Of a stretch of DNA of 64,000 nucleotides, positions 12,174-21,952 are shown in pieces; within the stretch, counting starts at the first letter, position 1, and each line of letters starts with the position of its first letter. The notes beneath the pieces are model-generated. The model worked only from the letters and a program-made list of their open reading frames with translations. It was not told the origin of the DNA and did not search any database. The position numbers and the translations under genes are program-made. Origin of the DNA: Candidatus Riesia pediculischaeffi. GTDB lineage: Bacteria > Pseudomonadota > Gammaproteobacteria > Enterobacterales > Enterobacteriaceae. The DNA is taken from the NCBI RefSeq assembly GCF_002073895.1, contig NZ_CP012839.1, positions 415,486 through 479,485 of the forward strand. Reading direction: 5' to 3'.

Positions 12174-12592
12174 ACAACTTATATTCCTTTCATATGAAGA
12201 TCTATAAATAAAAAATCGACGTTTATGATTTTATTTAACTCATTATGATACAAATCATTCTGATGATTTTACAGAAAGGATGAACCGAATAGAACAATCT
12301 GTATTCTTTAAATTGTTTGACCTTTAACAGTAAAAAAATAGAAATTGTAGAAATTTTTGTCAAAGTTAATTAATACTTTTTTGTTAAAAATAGTTTTTAT
12401 CTAGTTTTGATTGTAACGTATAAAATTTGCATTAAAATTATATTTAGTTTTTAAAATTACATATTAAAGGATACAAGTAAAACATATAAAAGTATATGTT
12501 CATATAATAAATGGATGAGAATATAAAATACATACGGTGTTCACGGTTTTTTAACAAAGATCTTTATAGAGATTCAAAAAATTTAATCAAAA
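12174..12592. other. Divergent intergenic region between digH and gmk
   Basis: About 420 A/T-rich bases with no recognisable gene. It must hold the two divergent promoters. A frame from 12511 overlaps the start of gmk in another phase and looks like a chance shadow. Confidence 0.4.
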
Positions 12593-13246
12593 ATGAAAGA
12601 GATAATTACAGGAAGAATATTTATCATATCTGCTCCGAGCGGGACCGGAAAATCCAGTTTGTTACGTGCTTTGATAAAAAAAAAGGGAAGAAATATGAAG
12701 CTTTCTATATCTTATACAACTAGAAAAATTCGATCACATGAAAAAGATAAAAAAAATTATTTTTTTATAAACATGAAAAAATTTCAAAATATGATTAATA
12801 ACAACGATTTTTTAGAATATGCTTCTGTATTCGGAAATTATTATGGAACTTCAAAAAAATTCGTTATAAAAAATATTAGGTTGGGATATGATATTCTTTT
12901 AGAAATCGATTGGCAAGGAGCTCAAAGAGTACTTAAAAAAATTCCCTCTTCAAGGAGTATATTTATTTTACCTCCATGCAAAGAAACCCTTCAGAAAAGA
13001 TTACTCAGCAGAAATCAGGACGATAAAAGTACGATATCACTAAGAATGCAGAATGTTGCACAAGACATTAAAAATGGATTAAAATATCATTACATAGTTA
13101 TCAACGATAATTTTGAACTTGCTCTTGAAGAAATTCATCATATTATATGCTCAGAACACCTTAGATCAAGAGAACAGATTTTAAAAAATTACAATTTGAT
13201 TCACGAATTTTTTCTGCAAGATGATGTTCGTGACAAACCTTATTAA
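12593..13246 (+). CDS. gmk: Guanylate kinase
   Basis: Gmk phosphorylates GMP to GDP and so links the guaB/guaA products made in this window to GTP and dGTP. It has 217 residues (207 in E. coli). The P-loop Ser-Ala-Pro-Ser-Gly-Thr-Gly-Lys-Ser-Ser lies at residues 13-22. The GMP-binding region has Ser-Tyr-Thr-Thr-Arg-Lys-Ile-Arg, then Phe-Leu-Glu-Tyr-Ala and Tyr-Tyr-Gly-Thr. Leu-Leu-Glu-Ile-Asp-Trp-Gln-Gly-Ala follows, and the lid has Arg and Asp-Asp residues around Ser-Arg-Asn-Gln-Asp-Asp. The frame contains an A9 run just after the P-loop (ATA AAA AAA AAG) and is intact through it. In E. coli gmk precedes rpoZ-spoT-trmH-recG; here recG follows directly. Confidence 0.96.
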   Translation: MKEIITGRIFIISAPSGTGKSSLLRALIKKKGRNMKLSISYTTRKIRSHEKDKKNYFFINMKKFQNMINNNDFLEYASVFGNYYGTSKKFVIKNIRLGYDILLEIDWQGAQRVLKKIPSSRSIFILPPCKETLQKRLLSRNQDDKSTISLRMQNVAQDIKNGLKYHYIVINDNFELALEEIHHIICSEHLRSREQILKNYNLIHEFFLQDDVRDKPY

Positions 13247-13684
13247 AAGATTAATAGAATATCGTTTTAATGAATTTAATATAGATCAGCTAATACCATT
13301 ATAAATAAAATCATCAACTTTATTATCTGTTGATTCTATTCGATAAGTTACTTTCTTTATTTATTAGTAGTTATTTTTTCAAAGTCTAATTTTTATCAAA
13401 GCACATCAAATCAGATCATAATATTCTTCATTAAAACACTATGATTTAATTTTAATTAAATACCTCACATTATATAGACGTTATTTAAAAAAGTAAATGA
13501 TATCATAAATATCTCAATATTTAAAATATTCGATATTTTAAAGATTGTGATACGTAAAATTTATGAAAATTTTGTAGCTCGTATCTTATCGAGATAGGTA
13601 AAATGATGTATACAATTTTTAAAAGTTTTTATTTAGTGTATCATTTTTGATTGAAGAAGATTGATATTTATCAGTTAAGACAAA
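13247..13684. other. 438-base gap replacing rpoZ-spoT-trmH
   Basis: E. coli has rpoZ, spoT and trmH between gmk and recG, more than 3 kb. Here under half a kilobase of A/T-rich DNA with frequent stops in all frames remains, and I recognise no piece of the three genes. The omega subunit and the (p)ppGpp synthase/hydrolase are therefore absent at this locus. Confidence 0.5.
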
Positions 13685-15796
13685 ATGAAAGTTAACGATA
13701 TTCGATTAGAAGATCTGGGAAATATATCCATAGAAAAAGTTGGACAGATCAACTCTTTTAAAAAGAGTAAATTGAATCGATTTGGAATACATAGTGTTTT
13801 AGATCTGATTTTTCATTTTCCAAAAAGTTATAAAGATCGAACTAAACTATCTTTAATTAAAGAAGTTCAAGATAAAGAAGACGCTTTCATAGTTGCCAAA
13901 ATACTGGAAAAACATGTGATAGAAACGAAAAAACAAATTGAAATACATGTCAGAGATCATTCTGGAAGACTAATAATTAAATTTTTCAACAACTCTTCTT
14001 TTATAAGAAAAATTTTTAAAAGAAATACTTACGTTCAGATATATGGAAGAGTATATCTCAGAAAAAACAAAAAATTTATGATCCATCCAGAATATAAAAT
14101 TTTAAGCTCTTTAAAAGATCTCACTATATCAGATTCTTTAACACCAATTTATCCAAATATTGATGGAATTAGTCAAAATACGATTCATACAATGATCAGA
14201 AAGTGCATGGTACTATTCAATCAATGTGTCGTCAAAGAGTTAATTCCAAAACCGTTTAATACAAAATTCATCGGATTTAAAAAAGCGATTAAAATCATTC
14301 ATCAACCAAATTCTAGAGTTTCTACGATCGATTTGAAAAAATATCAACATCCAGCACAAAAGAGATTGATATTCGAAGAATTGTTGGCATTTCAGTTATC
14401 TTTTATGAAGATAAGGAAAAAAAATAATTCATTAAAAGCAATTCCTCTAATCGTTAAAGAATCAACGAAAAGAAAAATTATCCGATCTCTTCCGTATTCT
14501 TTAACTGATTCTCAGAAAAACGCCATTAGAGAGATTGAGTTAGATCTTTCAAAAAGCACCCCCATGATGAGATTATTGTGCGGAGATGTTGGAACTGGTA
14601 AAACAATAGTTGCTTTATTTTCTTCTCTTTGTGCTATTTCTAATGGAAAACAAGTTGCTTTGATGACACCTACAACAATACTAGCAAAACAACATGCGGA
14701 TTTCTTCAAAAGAATGTTCCATCCAATCGGTAAAAAAGTAATTCAATTGTCTAAAAGTAATGATAAAAAATATTATTTATCTCAGCTAGATCAAATAAAG
14801 AGTGGAGAAGTTTCGATGATCGTTGGAACACACTCTATATTTCAAAAAAAAATTGATTTTTGTTCTTTATCCTTGGTAATAATTGATGAACAACACCGTT
14901 TTGGAGTTGATCAAAGATCAAAATTATTAAGAAAAGGAAGAACACAGGATGGAATATATGCACATCAGCTGATTATGACTGCTACTCCTATTCCAAGAAC
15001 ATTATCGATGAAAATTCATGCGAATCTTGATGTATCATTCATTAATGAATATCCTTTTGAAAAAAAAGTTCCAGCAAAAACTGTAATCATTTCCAATCTC
15101 AGAAGAGATGAACTGATACAACGCATCAAGAAATATAGCAAGAAAAACAAAACAAAAATTTATTGGATATGTACGATTGTCAATAGTTCAAATAATTTGA
15201 ACGTAGTTTCTTTAATGGATATCAATCGTAAATTGAAAGTATCTTTTTCAACAATGCAAATTGGTTTAATTCATGGAAAAATGAGCGTAAAAGATAAAAA
15301 GAAAATAATTTCTGATTTTCGTAAGAATCGAATACAAATTCTGGTCGCCACAACTATTGTAGAAGTTGGAATAGATATCCCGGATGTTAATATCATAGTT
15401 ATTGAAAATCCAGAGAGATTAGGATTATCTCAGTTACATCAGCTAAGAGGAAGAATCGGTAGAAATGGTGATCAAGAATCTTTCTGCATACTTTTATATC
15501 CCCCACTTATTACGAAGGTAGCACAATCAAGGTTAAGGGTGTTTAAAAATAGTTTTGATGGATTTCAGATCTCTGAAAAAGATCTCTTGATGAGAGGACC
15601 TGGAGAAAATTTAGGGGTTAAACAGACAGGATATCCGATATTCAGGATCGCAGACTTAAAAAGAGATTTTCAAGTACTTTATCAAGTAAGAAATCTGGCA
15701 GAACGCATCATTTTTTCGCGAGAGGATAATTCAGAACAGATAATGAAAAGATGGATATTCCATAAGACCGATACAAACTCGCAAAAGAATAAATAA
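13685..15796 (+). CDS. recG: ATP-dependent DNA helicase RecG
   Basis: RecG is a branch-migrating helicase that remodels stalled forks, R-loops and D-loops. The protein has 703 residues (693 in E. coli). An N-terminal wedge/OB domain (Phe-His-Phe-Pro-Lys-Ser-Tyr-Lys-Asp-Arg-Thr near residue 50) precedes the helicase core. Motif I is Gly-Asp-Val-Gly-Thr-Gly-Lys-Thr, motif Ia Met-Thr-Pro-Thr-Thr-Ile-Leu-Ala, motif II Asp-Glu-Gln-His-Arg-Phe-Gly-Val, and motif III Thr-Ala-Thr-Pro-Ile-Pro-Arg-Thr. The C-terminal motifs include Ala-Thr-Thr-Ile-Val-Glu-Val-Gly and Gln-Leu-Arg-Gly-Arg-Ile-Gly-Arg. Retention in a reduced genome points to a need for fork rescue. Confidence 0.97.
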   Translation: MKVNDIRLEDLGNISIEKVGQINSFKKSKLNRFGIHSVLDLIFHFPKSYKDRTKLSLIKEVQDKEDAFIVAKILEKHVIETKKQIEIHVRDHSGRLIIKFFNNSSFIRKIFKRNTYVQIYGRVYLRKNKKFMIHPEYKILSSLKDLTISDSLTPIYPNIDGISQNTIHTMIRKCMVLFNQCVVKELIPKPFNTKFIGFKKAIKIIHQPNSRVSTIDLKKYQHPAQKRLIFEELLAFQLSFMKIRKKNNSLKAIPLIVKESTKRKIIRSLPYSLTDSQKNAIREIELDLSKSTPMMRLLCGDVGTGKTIVALFSSLCAISNGKQVALMTPTTILAKQHADFFKRMFHPIGKKVIQLSKSNDKKYYLSQLDQIKSGEVSMIVGTHSIFQKKIDFCSLSLVIIDEQHRFGVDQRSKLLRKGRTQDGIYAHQLIMTATPIPRTLSMKIHANLDVSFINEYPFEKKVPAKTVIISNLRRDELIQRIKKYSKKNKTKIYWICTIVNSSNNLNVVSLMDINRKLKVSFSTMQIGLIHGKMSVKDKKKIISDFRKNRIQILVATTIVEVGIDIPDVNIIVIENPERLGLSQLHQLRGRIGRNGDQESFCILLYPPLITKVAQSRLRVFKNSFDGFQISEKDLLMRGPGENLGVKQTGYPIFRIADLKRDFQVLYQVRNLAERIIFSREDNSEQIMKRWIFHKTDTNSQKNK

Positions 15797-15816
15797 CTTC
15801 GATAATATAACGATTG

Positions 15817-16746
15817 TCATTTCTTAAAAAATTTAGAAAGGAATTTTTTTAAACTAAGGTGGTATTTTTCAAGATCGTCATTGCGATCGACTTCTATTCT
15901 GGAAAAACTAGATCTTATCAATCCAACTTTATGACAAGCCAGTTTAATAGGAATCGGATTGATAAAATACGATAGTTGTACGATTAATTTATGTAATTTA
16001 TAATGTAACTTCTTTGCTTTTTCGATCTTTTCGGATAAAAGAAAATCGCAGATCGAACGTACTACGTTTGCCGCAATGTTCGCTACCACGGATATTACAC
16101 CATCTCCTCCATTCAATATGAACTGAAAAAAGTTTAAATCGTTCCCCCCTAGTATGTAAAATCTCCTATTGATCAATTTTTTCATTATTACGATCCTTCT
16201 TAAAGAAGGATGAGATTCTTTTATCCCTACGATGTTATCAATTTTTGATAATTTATAGATTGTTGATAATGAAAGGTTATTTTTAGTTCGAGAAGGAACG
16301 TTATATAGTACCTGAGGTGAATCGGTTGAGTAAGAAATTTCTTTAAAATGAGCATACAGTTCTTCCTGCGATAAAATTCTGCTAAAAGGTGCATTTACTA
16401 GATGACCTGCTATTTGAGATTTTTGAACTAGCTTATTTGTTAAAACCGCTCCTCTAGTTGAATCGGAATTATTTCCTGCGATGATAGGTATTTTATTATC
16501 AGCATACTCTACTGCAGAAAAAATAACATCCATATATTCTTTTTGTGTAAGTTTATAGAACTCTCCCGTAGTTCCACATACGACAATAGATTGAGTTTTT
16601 TCTTTTATATGATACTCAACTACTTTTTTTAAACTAATCTTATCTATACTTCCATCTTCATTCATAGGAGTAACAATTGCTGCGATACTTCCAGAGAAAA
16701 TTCTTTTTTGACCTTTTTCTTTAACTTTGTTTGAAGATTGTTTCAT
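15817..16746 (-). CDS. dapA: 4-hydroxy-tetrahydrodipicolinate synthase (DapA)
   Basis: DapA condenses pyruvate with aspartate semialdehyde, the first committed step toward diaminopimelate. The TIM-barrel protein has 309 residues (292 in E. coli), with about 17 extra Lys-rich residues before Phe-Ser-Gly-Ser-Ile-Ala-Ala-Ile-Val-Thr-Pro. The Schiff-base lysine is in Gly-Ile-Lys-Glu-Ser (Lys176). The active-site tyrosine and arginine are in Leu-Tyr-Asn-Val-Pro-Ser-Arg-Thr (Tyr148, Arg153), and the threonine pair is Gly-Thr-Thr-Gly (59-60). The usual Pro-Tyr-Tyr-Asn motif reads Pro-Phe-Ser-Arg at 120-123, so the second tyrosine of the proton-relay triad (Tyr107 in E. coli) is Ser. Either the enzyme is slower, or the specificity has drifted within the DHDPS/NAL superfamily. 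With asd present, DapA remains the best call. Confidence 0.88.
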   Translation of the reverse strand: MKQSSNKVKEKGQKRIFSGSIAAIVTPMNEDGSIDKISLKKVVEYHIKEKTQSIVVCGTTGEFYKLTQKEYMDVIFSAVEYADNKIPIIAGNNSDSTRGAVLTNKLVQKSQIAGHLVNAPFSRILSQEELYAHFKEISYSTDSPQVLYNVPSRTKNNLSLSTIYKLSKIDNIVGIKESHPSLRRIVIMKKLINRRFYILGGNDLNFFQFILNGGDGVISVVANIAANVVRSICDFLLSEKIEKAKKLHYKLHKLIVQLSYFINPIPIKLACHKVGLIRSSFSRIEVDRNDDLEKYHLSLKKFLSKFFKK

Positions 16747-17652
16747 ATATCATCTAAAAATTTAGTTACCATTGCCGGATGATCTTTAAAAAAAAAGATT
16801 AAAACTTTAAGAATTCTTATATTTGTAAAAATTGAACTAAACTGTATTCAAATCGTTTATAAAACGGTTGGTATTTATTATTTACAACAACATATCAATC
16901 GACATAATTTTCAATTCTTTGCAAATGGATTCTTCATGATTGATTCTAACAATGAAACTGATAAAATCTATTGCAGTCATACTTGAAGAAAGTGTATAAA
17001 ATCCAATACGATATGGAAATACTTCCATTTGATATTTTGATAAGAGATCCTAAAATTAAAAAAATTTTTCGAATTAAATTGGTAGATATTACGATGGAGA
17101 TATTTTATTCGATTGAAAATTTAACTTAATTCATAAACATATTTGAAATATTTTATATGCATGTTACGTCGATATAGTACAAATGGATAATCGAATAGTC
17201 ATTTATCTTTTATTTAAAATTTAAAAAAACCATAAAAATGATGTCTTCCTGATCTATCTGAATTAGAAGTATATGAAATTATGTGATAACTATAAGAGAT
17301 AGATTCAGCTATTATCAAAAAGACCTTTTATCTTACATGTTCTCGAAGAAACTAAATTTCAAAATTTTTGGAAATAAGTATTAAAACTTAATAAAATTTA
17401 AATGAAAAATATTCATGAATAAAAATCTAATCAAAATGTTCTCTCGCAAATCTGATAAGTAAGAATATATTATTTTACATTCGATCTGATCTCGACGTAC
17501 AGTACGATCTTATGTTATATGCGTTATGTACGTGATATACGGACCTAATGAAAAACAGTTTAACTAATCTTAACGGACGGTCAGTGATAAAACAATTGGG
17601 AGTACAGTTTAATTTCGACCTATAATTTCGTTCTTTCATCCTTGATAAAAGA
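16747..17652. other. 906-base gene-poor region between dapA and upp
   Basis: A/T-rich and without a recognisable gene. One minus-strand frame of 48 codons (16882-17028) has a protein-like composition (Met-Glu-Val-Phe-Pro-Tyr-Arg-Ile-Gly-Phe start) but I cannot match it to a family; it may be a relic. A frame running from inside upp to 17475 looks like a read-through shadow of upp. Confidence 0.35.
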
Positions 17653-18279
17653 CTACTTTGTTCCAAAAATTTTATCTCCAGCATCTCCCAAACCAGGGAT
17701 AATGTAGCTATTTTTATTCAATTTTCTATCAATGGAAGCAGTATACAATTCAACATCTGGATGGAAAAGCTTTAGTTTCTCTATACCTTCTGGAGACGAA
17801 ACAATAACGATAACTTTAATAGACTTGCATCCGTATTTCTTTAGTAATTCGATCGTAGCGAGTATTGATCCACCAGTGGCTAACATCGGATCTAAAACTA
17901 ATGCCATCCTTTCTTCAATATTCGAAGCTAACTTTTGAAAGTACAAAATTGGTTTCAATGTTATTTGATCACGATATACACCTACTAAACTGATTCTAGC
18001 ACTTGGGATGTTCTCCAATACTCCATCCATCATTCCTAATCCAGCACGTAATATCGGAACAACAGTAATTTTTTTTCCTTTTATTTTTTTAGTTTTTACC
18101 TTTCCTAACCATCCATCGATGATAATTGTTTCTGTTTCTAGATTTGCCGTCGCTTCATATGTCAGAAGGCTTCCTATTTCAGAAGAAAGTTCTCGAAAAC
18201 TCTTAGTGTTAATATCTCTGTGTCTCATTAATCCAAGTTTATGTTGAACTAATGGATGTTTTACCTCAATGATCTTCAT
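17653..18279 (-). CDS. upp: Uracil phosphoribosyltransferase
   Basis: Upp salvages uracil with PRPP to give UMP. The protein is 208 residues, equal to E. coli. It starts [16 protein letters not shown], keeps Leu-Arg-Ala-Gly-Leu-Gly-Met and the PRPP-binding loop [10 protein letters not shown]. It ends with [11 protein letters not shown], the uracil-recognition motif. The uracil permease gene uraA that follows upp in E. coli is gone. Retention of salvage suggests that the host supplies uracil or that RNA turnover is recycled; that is inference. Confidence 0.97.
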   Translation of the reverse strand: MKIIEVKHPLVQHKLGLMRHRDINTKSFRELSSEIGSLLTYEATANLETETIIIDGWLGKVKTKKIKGKKITVVPILRAGLGMMDGVLENIPSARISLVGVYRDQITLKPILYFQKLASNIEERMALVLDPMLATGGSILATIELLKKYGCKSIKVIVIVSSPEGIEKLKLFHPDVELYTASIDRKLNKNSYIIPGLGDAGDKIFGTK

Positions 18280-19795
18280 AATTCATTGTTCCTTGTCTTT
18301 AAGTGAAAATAAAGTTAGAATGATGGGACTGTTCTGATGATTTTACCGTTTTAGATAATTATAAACATATCGAAGATATGTGTATACGAAATGAGAAAGT
18401 GATGTTTTCGTCGTATCTCGATTCTTACTCTATGAAAAAGACCATTTATACATGATTAATCTAATCTTTTTTTTTGATTTTTTAAAATGGTTCAAAACAT
18501 CATAACAAACAACCAACACCTTAATTTGATAAGGATGTATAACTTTTACCTAATCAAACGAACGTTAGATGTTACTTGATCTTTCAAACTGGTATTAAAT
18601 CGTCAAGAGTTAATCTATTTTATTTTTTTTAAAATCCGTTTTTATGATTTTTACATTTATTAGCAATTTTAGAACATGCTGTATAAAGTATCCGCGATGA
18701 TGATCACTTTTTAAGGTTATTACCTGATAAAAAATATTATTTATAAAATATTCCCTGAGATATCTCATACGCCTAATAGTTTTTATAAAGAAAGGATTTC
18801 AATCATTTAAACCATATTCATGTTGCATATATCTTTTAGTTTGATAAAAACATTGATTAATGGTAGAAATGAAAAACTAATGAAATTGTATCTTTTCTCT
18901 TATTCAATCTCTTACGAATACAAGAGATGATTGATGCTCTTATCAAACAAAACTGTATCATCTGAAACAACAAGATGTTGTTAAATATATCGACGTAATA
19001 CTAATTTATTAAATTTGATATAACTCTCCATAGCTTTTAATTTTTAGATAGAAAAGAGATTCTCTTCGATACTTACTTTCTATGTATTCTATAGAAGTTT
19101 TTAAATAAGTTTAATCTTAATTTTCATTTTTCTAAGGTGTATGCTCCGTAATACATTTCTCTTTACATTTGAAATATTTTCATAAAATTTAATTTAACTT
19201 AAACGTTATCATTATCGTATTTAAATTAATCCATAAATTTTTATAAAAATAAAATATTGAATTTTTAGAAATGATATTGTTAAAAATTTTCTTGATTTTA
19301 TGAAGATGTTAAATTTAAAAAAAAGATTAAATAGATTTGGTGATTAAATTTTTGGATCGATTTTGATCGACTGTAGAATGGTTCTTCTTAGAACAAATTT
19401 TTGATGACTCTATGTTCGAGGAATTGTTTTACATTATCGAATTCTTAGGAATGGTGGGCAGGATACAAATGCGAATTTTTTTGAATTTAAGATAGGATAA
19501 GTTCCATACATTTAATTGTAGATAGGGATCTGATGTCGTAATAAATTCGACAAATTCTTATTAAATACAAATATCTTTATGAAAGTTGAGATGCTAGATA
19601 TCAATATAATCTTGTTCTGCTTAAGTATTTTAAGAAAATTAACTTTTCGATCGCTATCGAATCCATTTTTGGAAAGATATTCATATCTTAACAATCTCTA
19701 GTAGATGTTCATTTTTTTATGTAAAAATTATCAAGGAATTTAAAAATTAAATAGATTCAATTTCCCATACAACATTAATTATTGAAGATAGAGTT
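18280..19795. other. 1.5-kb region without a readable gene upstream of the MgtE fragment
   Basis: This is one of the longest gene-free stretches here. All frames are broken by frequent stops and the base composition is very A/T-rich. Given that the following frame codes only for the membrane half of an MgtE transporter, eroded N-terminal and CBS-domain sequence could lie in the last kilobase. I translated parts of it and found no convincing match. Confidence 0.4.
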
Positions 19796-20386
19796 TTGGA
19801 AAAAAATAGAGAAAAAGAGAAAAACAGCAAAACCGAATTGAACCATATAGAAAACATTTTTTCTTCAATATGGAGATCCGTCAGAAATAGATGGATTTGG
19901 CCTACAATCAATTTATGTACAGCTTTTATTGCTTCTAGAGTCATTGAGATTTTCGAAAGCACTATTTCTCACATTGTTGTTCTGGCAACTCTTATGCCGA
20001 TAGTTGCTTGTGTAGGAGGGAACACAGGAAATCAGACCACAACGATAATTATTAGAGCTATCGCATTACATCAAGTAAAATTAAGCGATATTTCTTTCCT
20101 GTTCTTGAGAGAATTAGGAGTTGCCCTAGTTAACGGAATATTTTGTGGGAGTATTACAGGGGTGATCACTTATTTTCTATATCATAGTATAAAAATAAGT
20201 ATGATCATGATGCTAGCAATGATCTTGAATTTAATGACAGCTGCCTTGATCGGTGTAGCGATACCTTTAATTATGATAAAAATCGGAAAAGATCCAGCGA
20301 TCGGATCTAGTGTCATTATCACTGCAATCACTGATACGAGTGGTTTTTTTATATTTCTTTGGTTAGCTACGCTATTTTTGATATAA
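19796..20386 (+). CDS. mgtE: MgtE-family magnesium transporter, membrane domain only
   Basis: MgtE is a Mg2+ channel whose usual form (about 450 residues) has a cytoplasmic N domain, two CBS domains and a five-helix pore. Here only about 196 residues are readable. They start just before the plug helix (Ser-Val-Arg-Asn-Arg-Trp-Ile-Trp-Pro) and run through the whole pore. The family signature Pro-Ile-Val-Ala-Cys-Val-Gly-Gly-Asn-Thr-Gly-Asn-Gln is present, and so is an aspartate in a late helix (Ile-Thr-Asp-Thr-Ser-Gly-Phe). The frame has no ATG before that signature; TTG at 19796 is one possible start, and the frame is open back to 19751. The gating domains are missing. This may be a 5'-eroded gene or a minimal ungated pore like SLC41-type proteins. 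Confidence 0.65.
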   Translation: MEKNREKEKNSKTELNHIENIFSSIWRSVRNRWIWPTINLCTAFIASRVIEIFESTISHIVVLATLMPIVACVGGNTGNQTTTIIIRAIALHQVKLSDISFLFLRELGVALVNGIFCGSITGVITYFLYHSIKISMIMMLAMILNLMTAALIGVAIPLIMIKIGKDPAIGSSVIITAITDTSGFFIFLWLATLFLI

Positions 20387-20529
20387 ATGATGTTCTGTTA
20401 TGAACGTAGTGGAAGACGTGTCCGTTTTATTATGTACATTAAGGATCTAAACACCATATTTTAGACATGTTACAGTTGTTTCTTATCTTACAAATATCTT
20501 TTTTATAAAAAATTACGCAAGATAGATAG

Positions 20530-21840
20530 ATGAAAATACCGCGTTCTGAAAAATTAGAGCTTTTATCTCCGATTAGATCAGTGAAGTGCATGCGATATGC
20601 TTTTCACTATGGAGCAGATGCTGTTTATGGGGGGATTCCAAGATATAGTTTAAGAGTGCGAAATAATGAATTAAACATCAATAAGTTAGGTCAATGTATA
20701 CAAGAAGCACATAGATTAAATAAAAGATTTTATGTTGTAGCAAATATAATTCCACATAATAATAAGATAAAGACTTTTATAAAGGATATGGATTCGATTA
20801 TTAGTTTAGATCCAGATGCATTAATCGTGTCTGATCCAGGGATAATTCTTTTAATTAAAGAAAATTTTCCAAAAGTTAACATACACCTCTCGGTACAAGC
20901 TAACACGACAAACTTTTTATCTGTGAAATTTTGGGAAAAGATTGGAATCAAACGCATTATTCTGTCAAGAGAACTATCCATTCACGAAATATTTGAGATT
21001 CATAAAAAGAACCCAAAAATAGAACTAGAAGTGTTTATTCATGGATCTCTTTGTATTGCATATTCTGGACGTTGTCTAATTTCTTCATATTTAAATAGAA
21101 AAGATTCTAATCAAGGTGTCTGTGATCATTCTTGTAGAAAAGCATATTCTATAAATCAAGAAAAACTTGTATTAGACAATTTTCGTAGTTCTTATGAATT
21201 GGAAGAAACGAATTTAGATGAAAATGTAGGACGAACATATTCTAGAAGTCTTTCGATCATCGAAGATAGACACGGATCATACATCATGAACTCTAAAGAT
21301 CTATGTGGTATTGGAAGCATCAAAGATTTGATCAAATCAGGTGTATCCTCCTTTAAAATAGAAGGAAGATCGAAATCTGTGTTTTATTGTGCGAGAACAG
21401 CTCAAATTTATAGAAAAGCGATAGATAATATTTGTTCCGGAAGAGAGGTTGATCAGTTATTAATTGATAATATAAATAATCTCTCTAATAGAGGGTATAC
21501 GGAAGGATTTTTTAAAAGAGATTTATCGCATATGTTTCACCAGAATTATGAGAGAAGCCATTCTCTTTCTATCACTCAAAAATTTGTAGGAGAGTTCACA
21601 GGGAAGCTAGAATATGAGTTCGCCGAAGTATTAGTAAAAAACAGATTTCTCATAGGAGATCATCTTGAGTTGATGAATTCAAAAAAAAATATTCAATTCA
21701 CTTTGAAAAAAATGTTTAATGAACAAAATAAAATGATTGATTCTACAGATAACAATAAGATTGTGTATATTTCAGTTCCAAAGATAGATTCAATTGACCT
21801 AAAGTTTGCTATGCTCATCTTAAATGTACGTAATAAATAA
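20530..21840 (+). CDS. trhP: tRNA 5-hydroxyuridine synthase TrhP (YegQ, U32 family)
   Basis: This 436-residue protein aligns along its length with E. coli YegQ/TrhP (453): Glu-Leu-Leu-Ser-Pro at the start, then Met-Arg-Tyr-Ala-Phe-His-Tyr-Gly-Ala-Asp-Ala-Val-Tyr, and Ser-Leu-Arg-Val-Arg-Asn-Asn-Glu. His-Leu-Ser-Val-Gln-Ala-Asn-Thr is followed by the U32 signature with four cysteines (Gly-Ser-Leu-Cys, Ser-Gly-Arg-Cys, Gly-Val-Cys, His-Ser-Cys-Arg) that probably hold an Fe-S cluster. In E. coli TrhP hydroxylates wobble U34 of certain tRNAs by a route that depends on prephenate and iron-sulfur supply. Here it is convergent with aroH, the first enzyme toward chorismate and prephenate, and close to suf. 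Confidence 0.9.
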   Translation: MKIPRSEKLELLSPIRSVKCMRYAFHYGADAVYGGIPRYSLRVRNNELNINKLGQCIQEAHRLNKRFYVVANIIPHNNKIKTFIKDMDSIISLDPDALIVSDPGIILLIKENFPKVNIHLSVQANTTNFLSVKFWEKIGIKRIILSRELSIHEIFEIHKKNPKIELEVFIHGSLCIAYSGRCLISSYLNRKDSNQGVCDHSCRKAYSINQEKLVLDNFRSSYELEETNLDENVGRTYSRSLSIIEDRHGSYIMNSKDLCGIGSIKDLIKSGVSSFKIEGRSKSVFYCARTAQIYRKAIDNICSGREVDQLLIDNINNLSNRGYTEGFFKRDLSHMFHQNYERSHSLSITQKFVGEFTGKLEYEFAEVLVKNRFLIGDHLELMNSKKNIQFTLKKMFNEQNKMIDSTDNNKIVYISVPKIDSIDLKFAMLILNVRNK

Positions 21841-21952
21841 AAACTCTTTCATATCAACATTTGTTTGTACACTTGAAGAAAATCTACTCTATTAGTTATG
21901 TGTATAAATATTTAGAGAAGTTAAGGTGTACATTCTTTTCAAATGTGGAATT

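Noticed and set aside
12511-12723. 70-codon plus-strand frame overlapping the start of gmk
   Set aside because: It overlaps the well-supported gmk frame, including the P-loop region, in another phase and has no family features.
17475-17684. 69-codon minus-strand frame overlapping the end of upp
   Set aside because: It begins inside upp in another phase and has no family features.
19441-19750. CBS-domain remnants just upstream of the mgtE fragment
   Set aside because: A short piece resembling a CBS helix can be imagined in one frame, but the match is too weak to claim.
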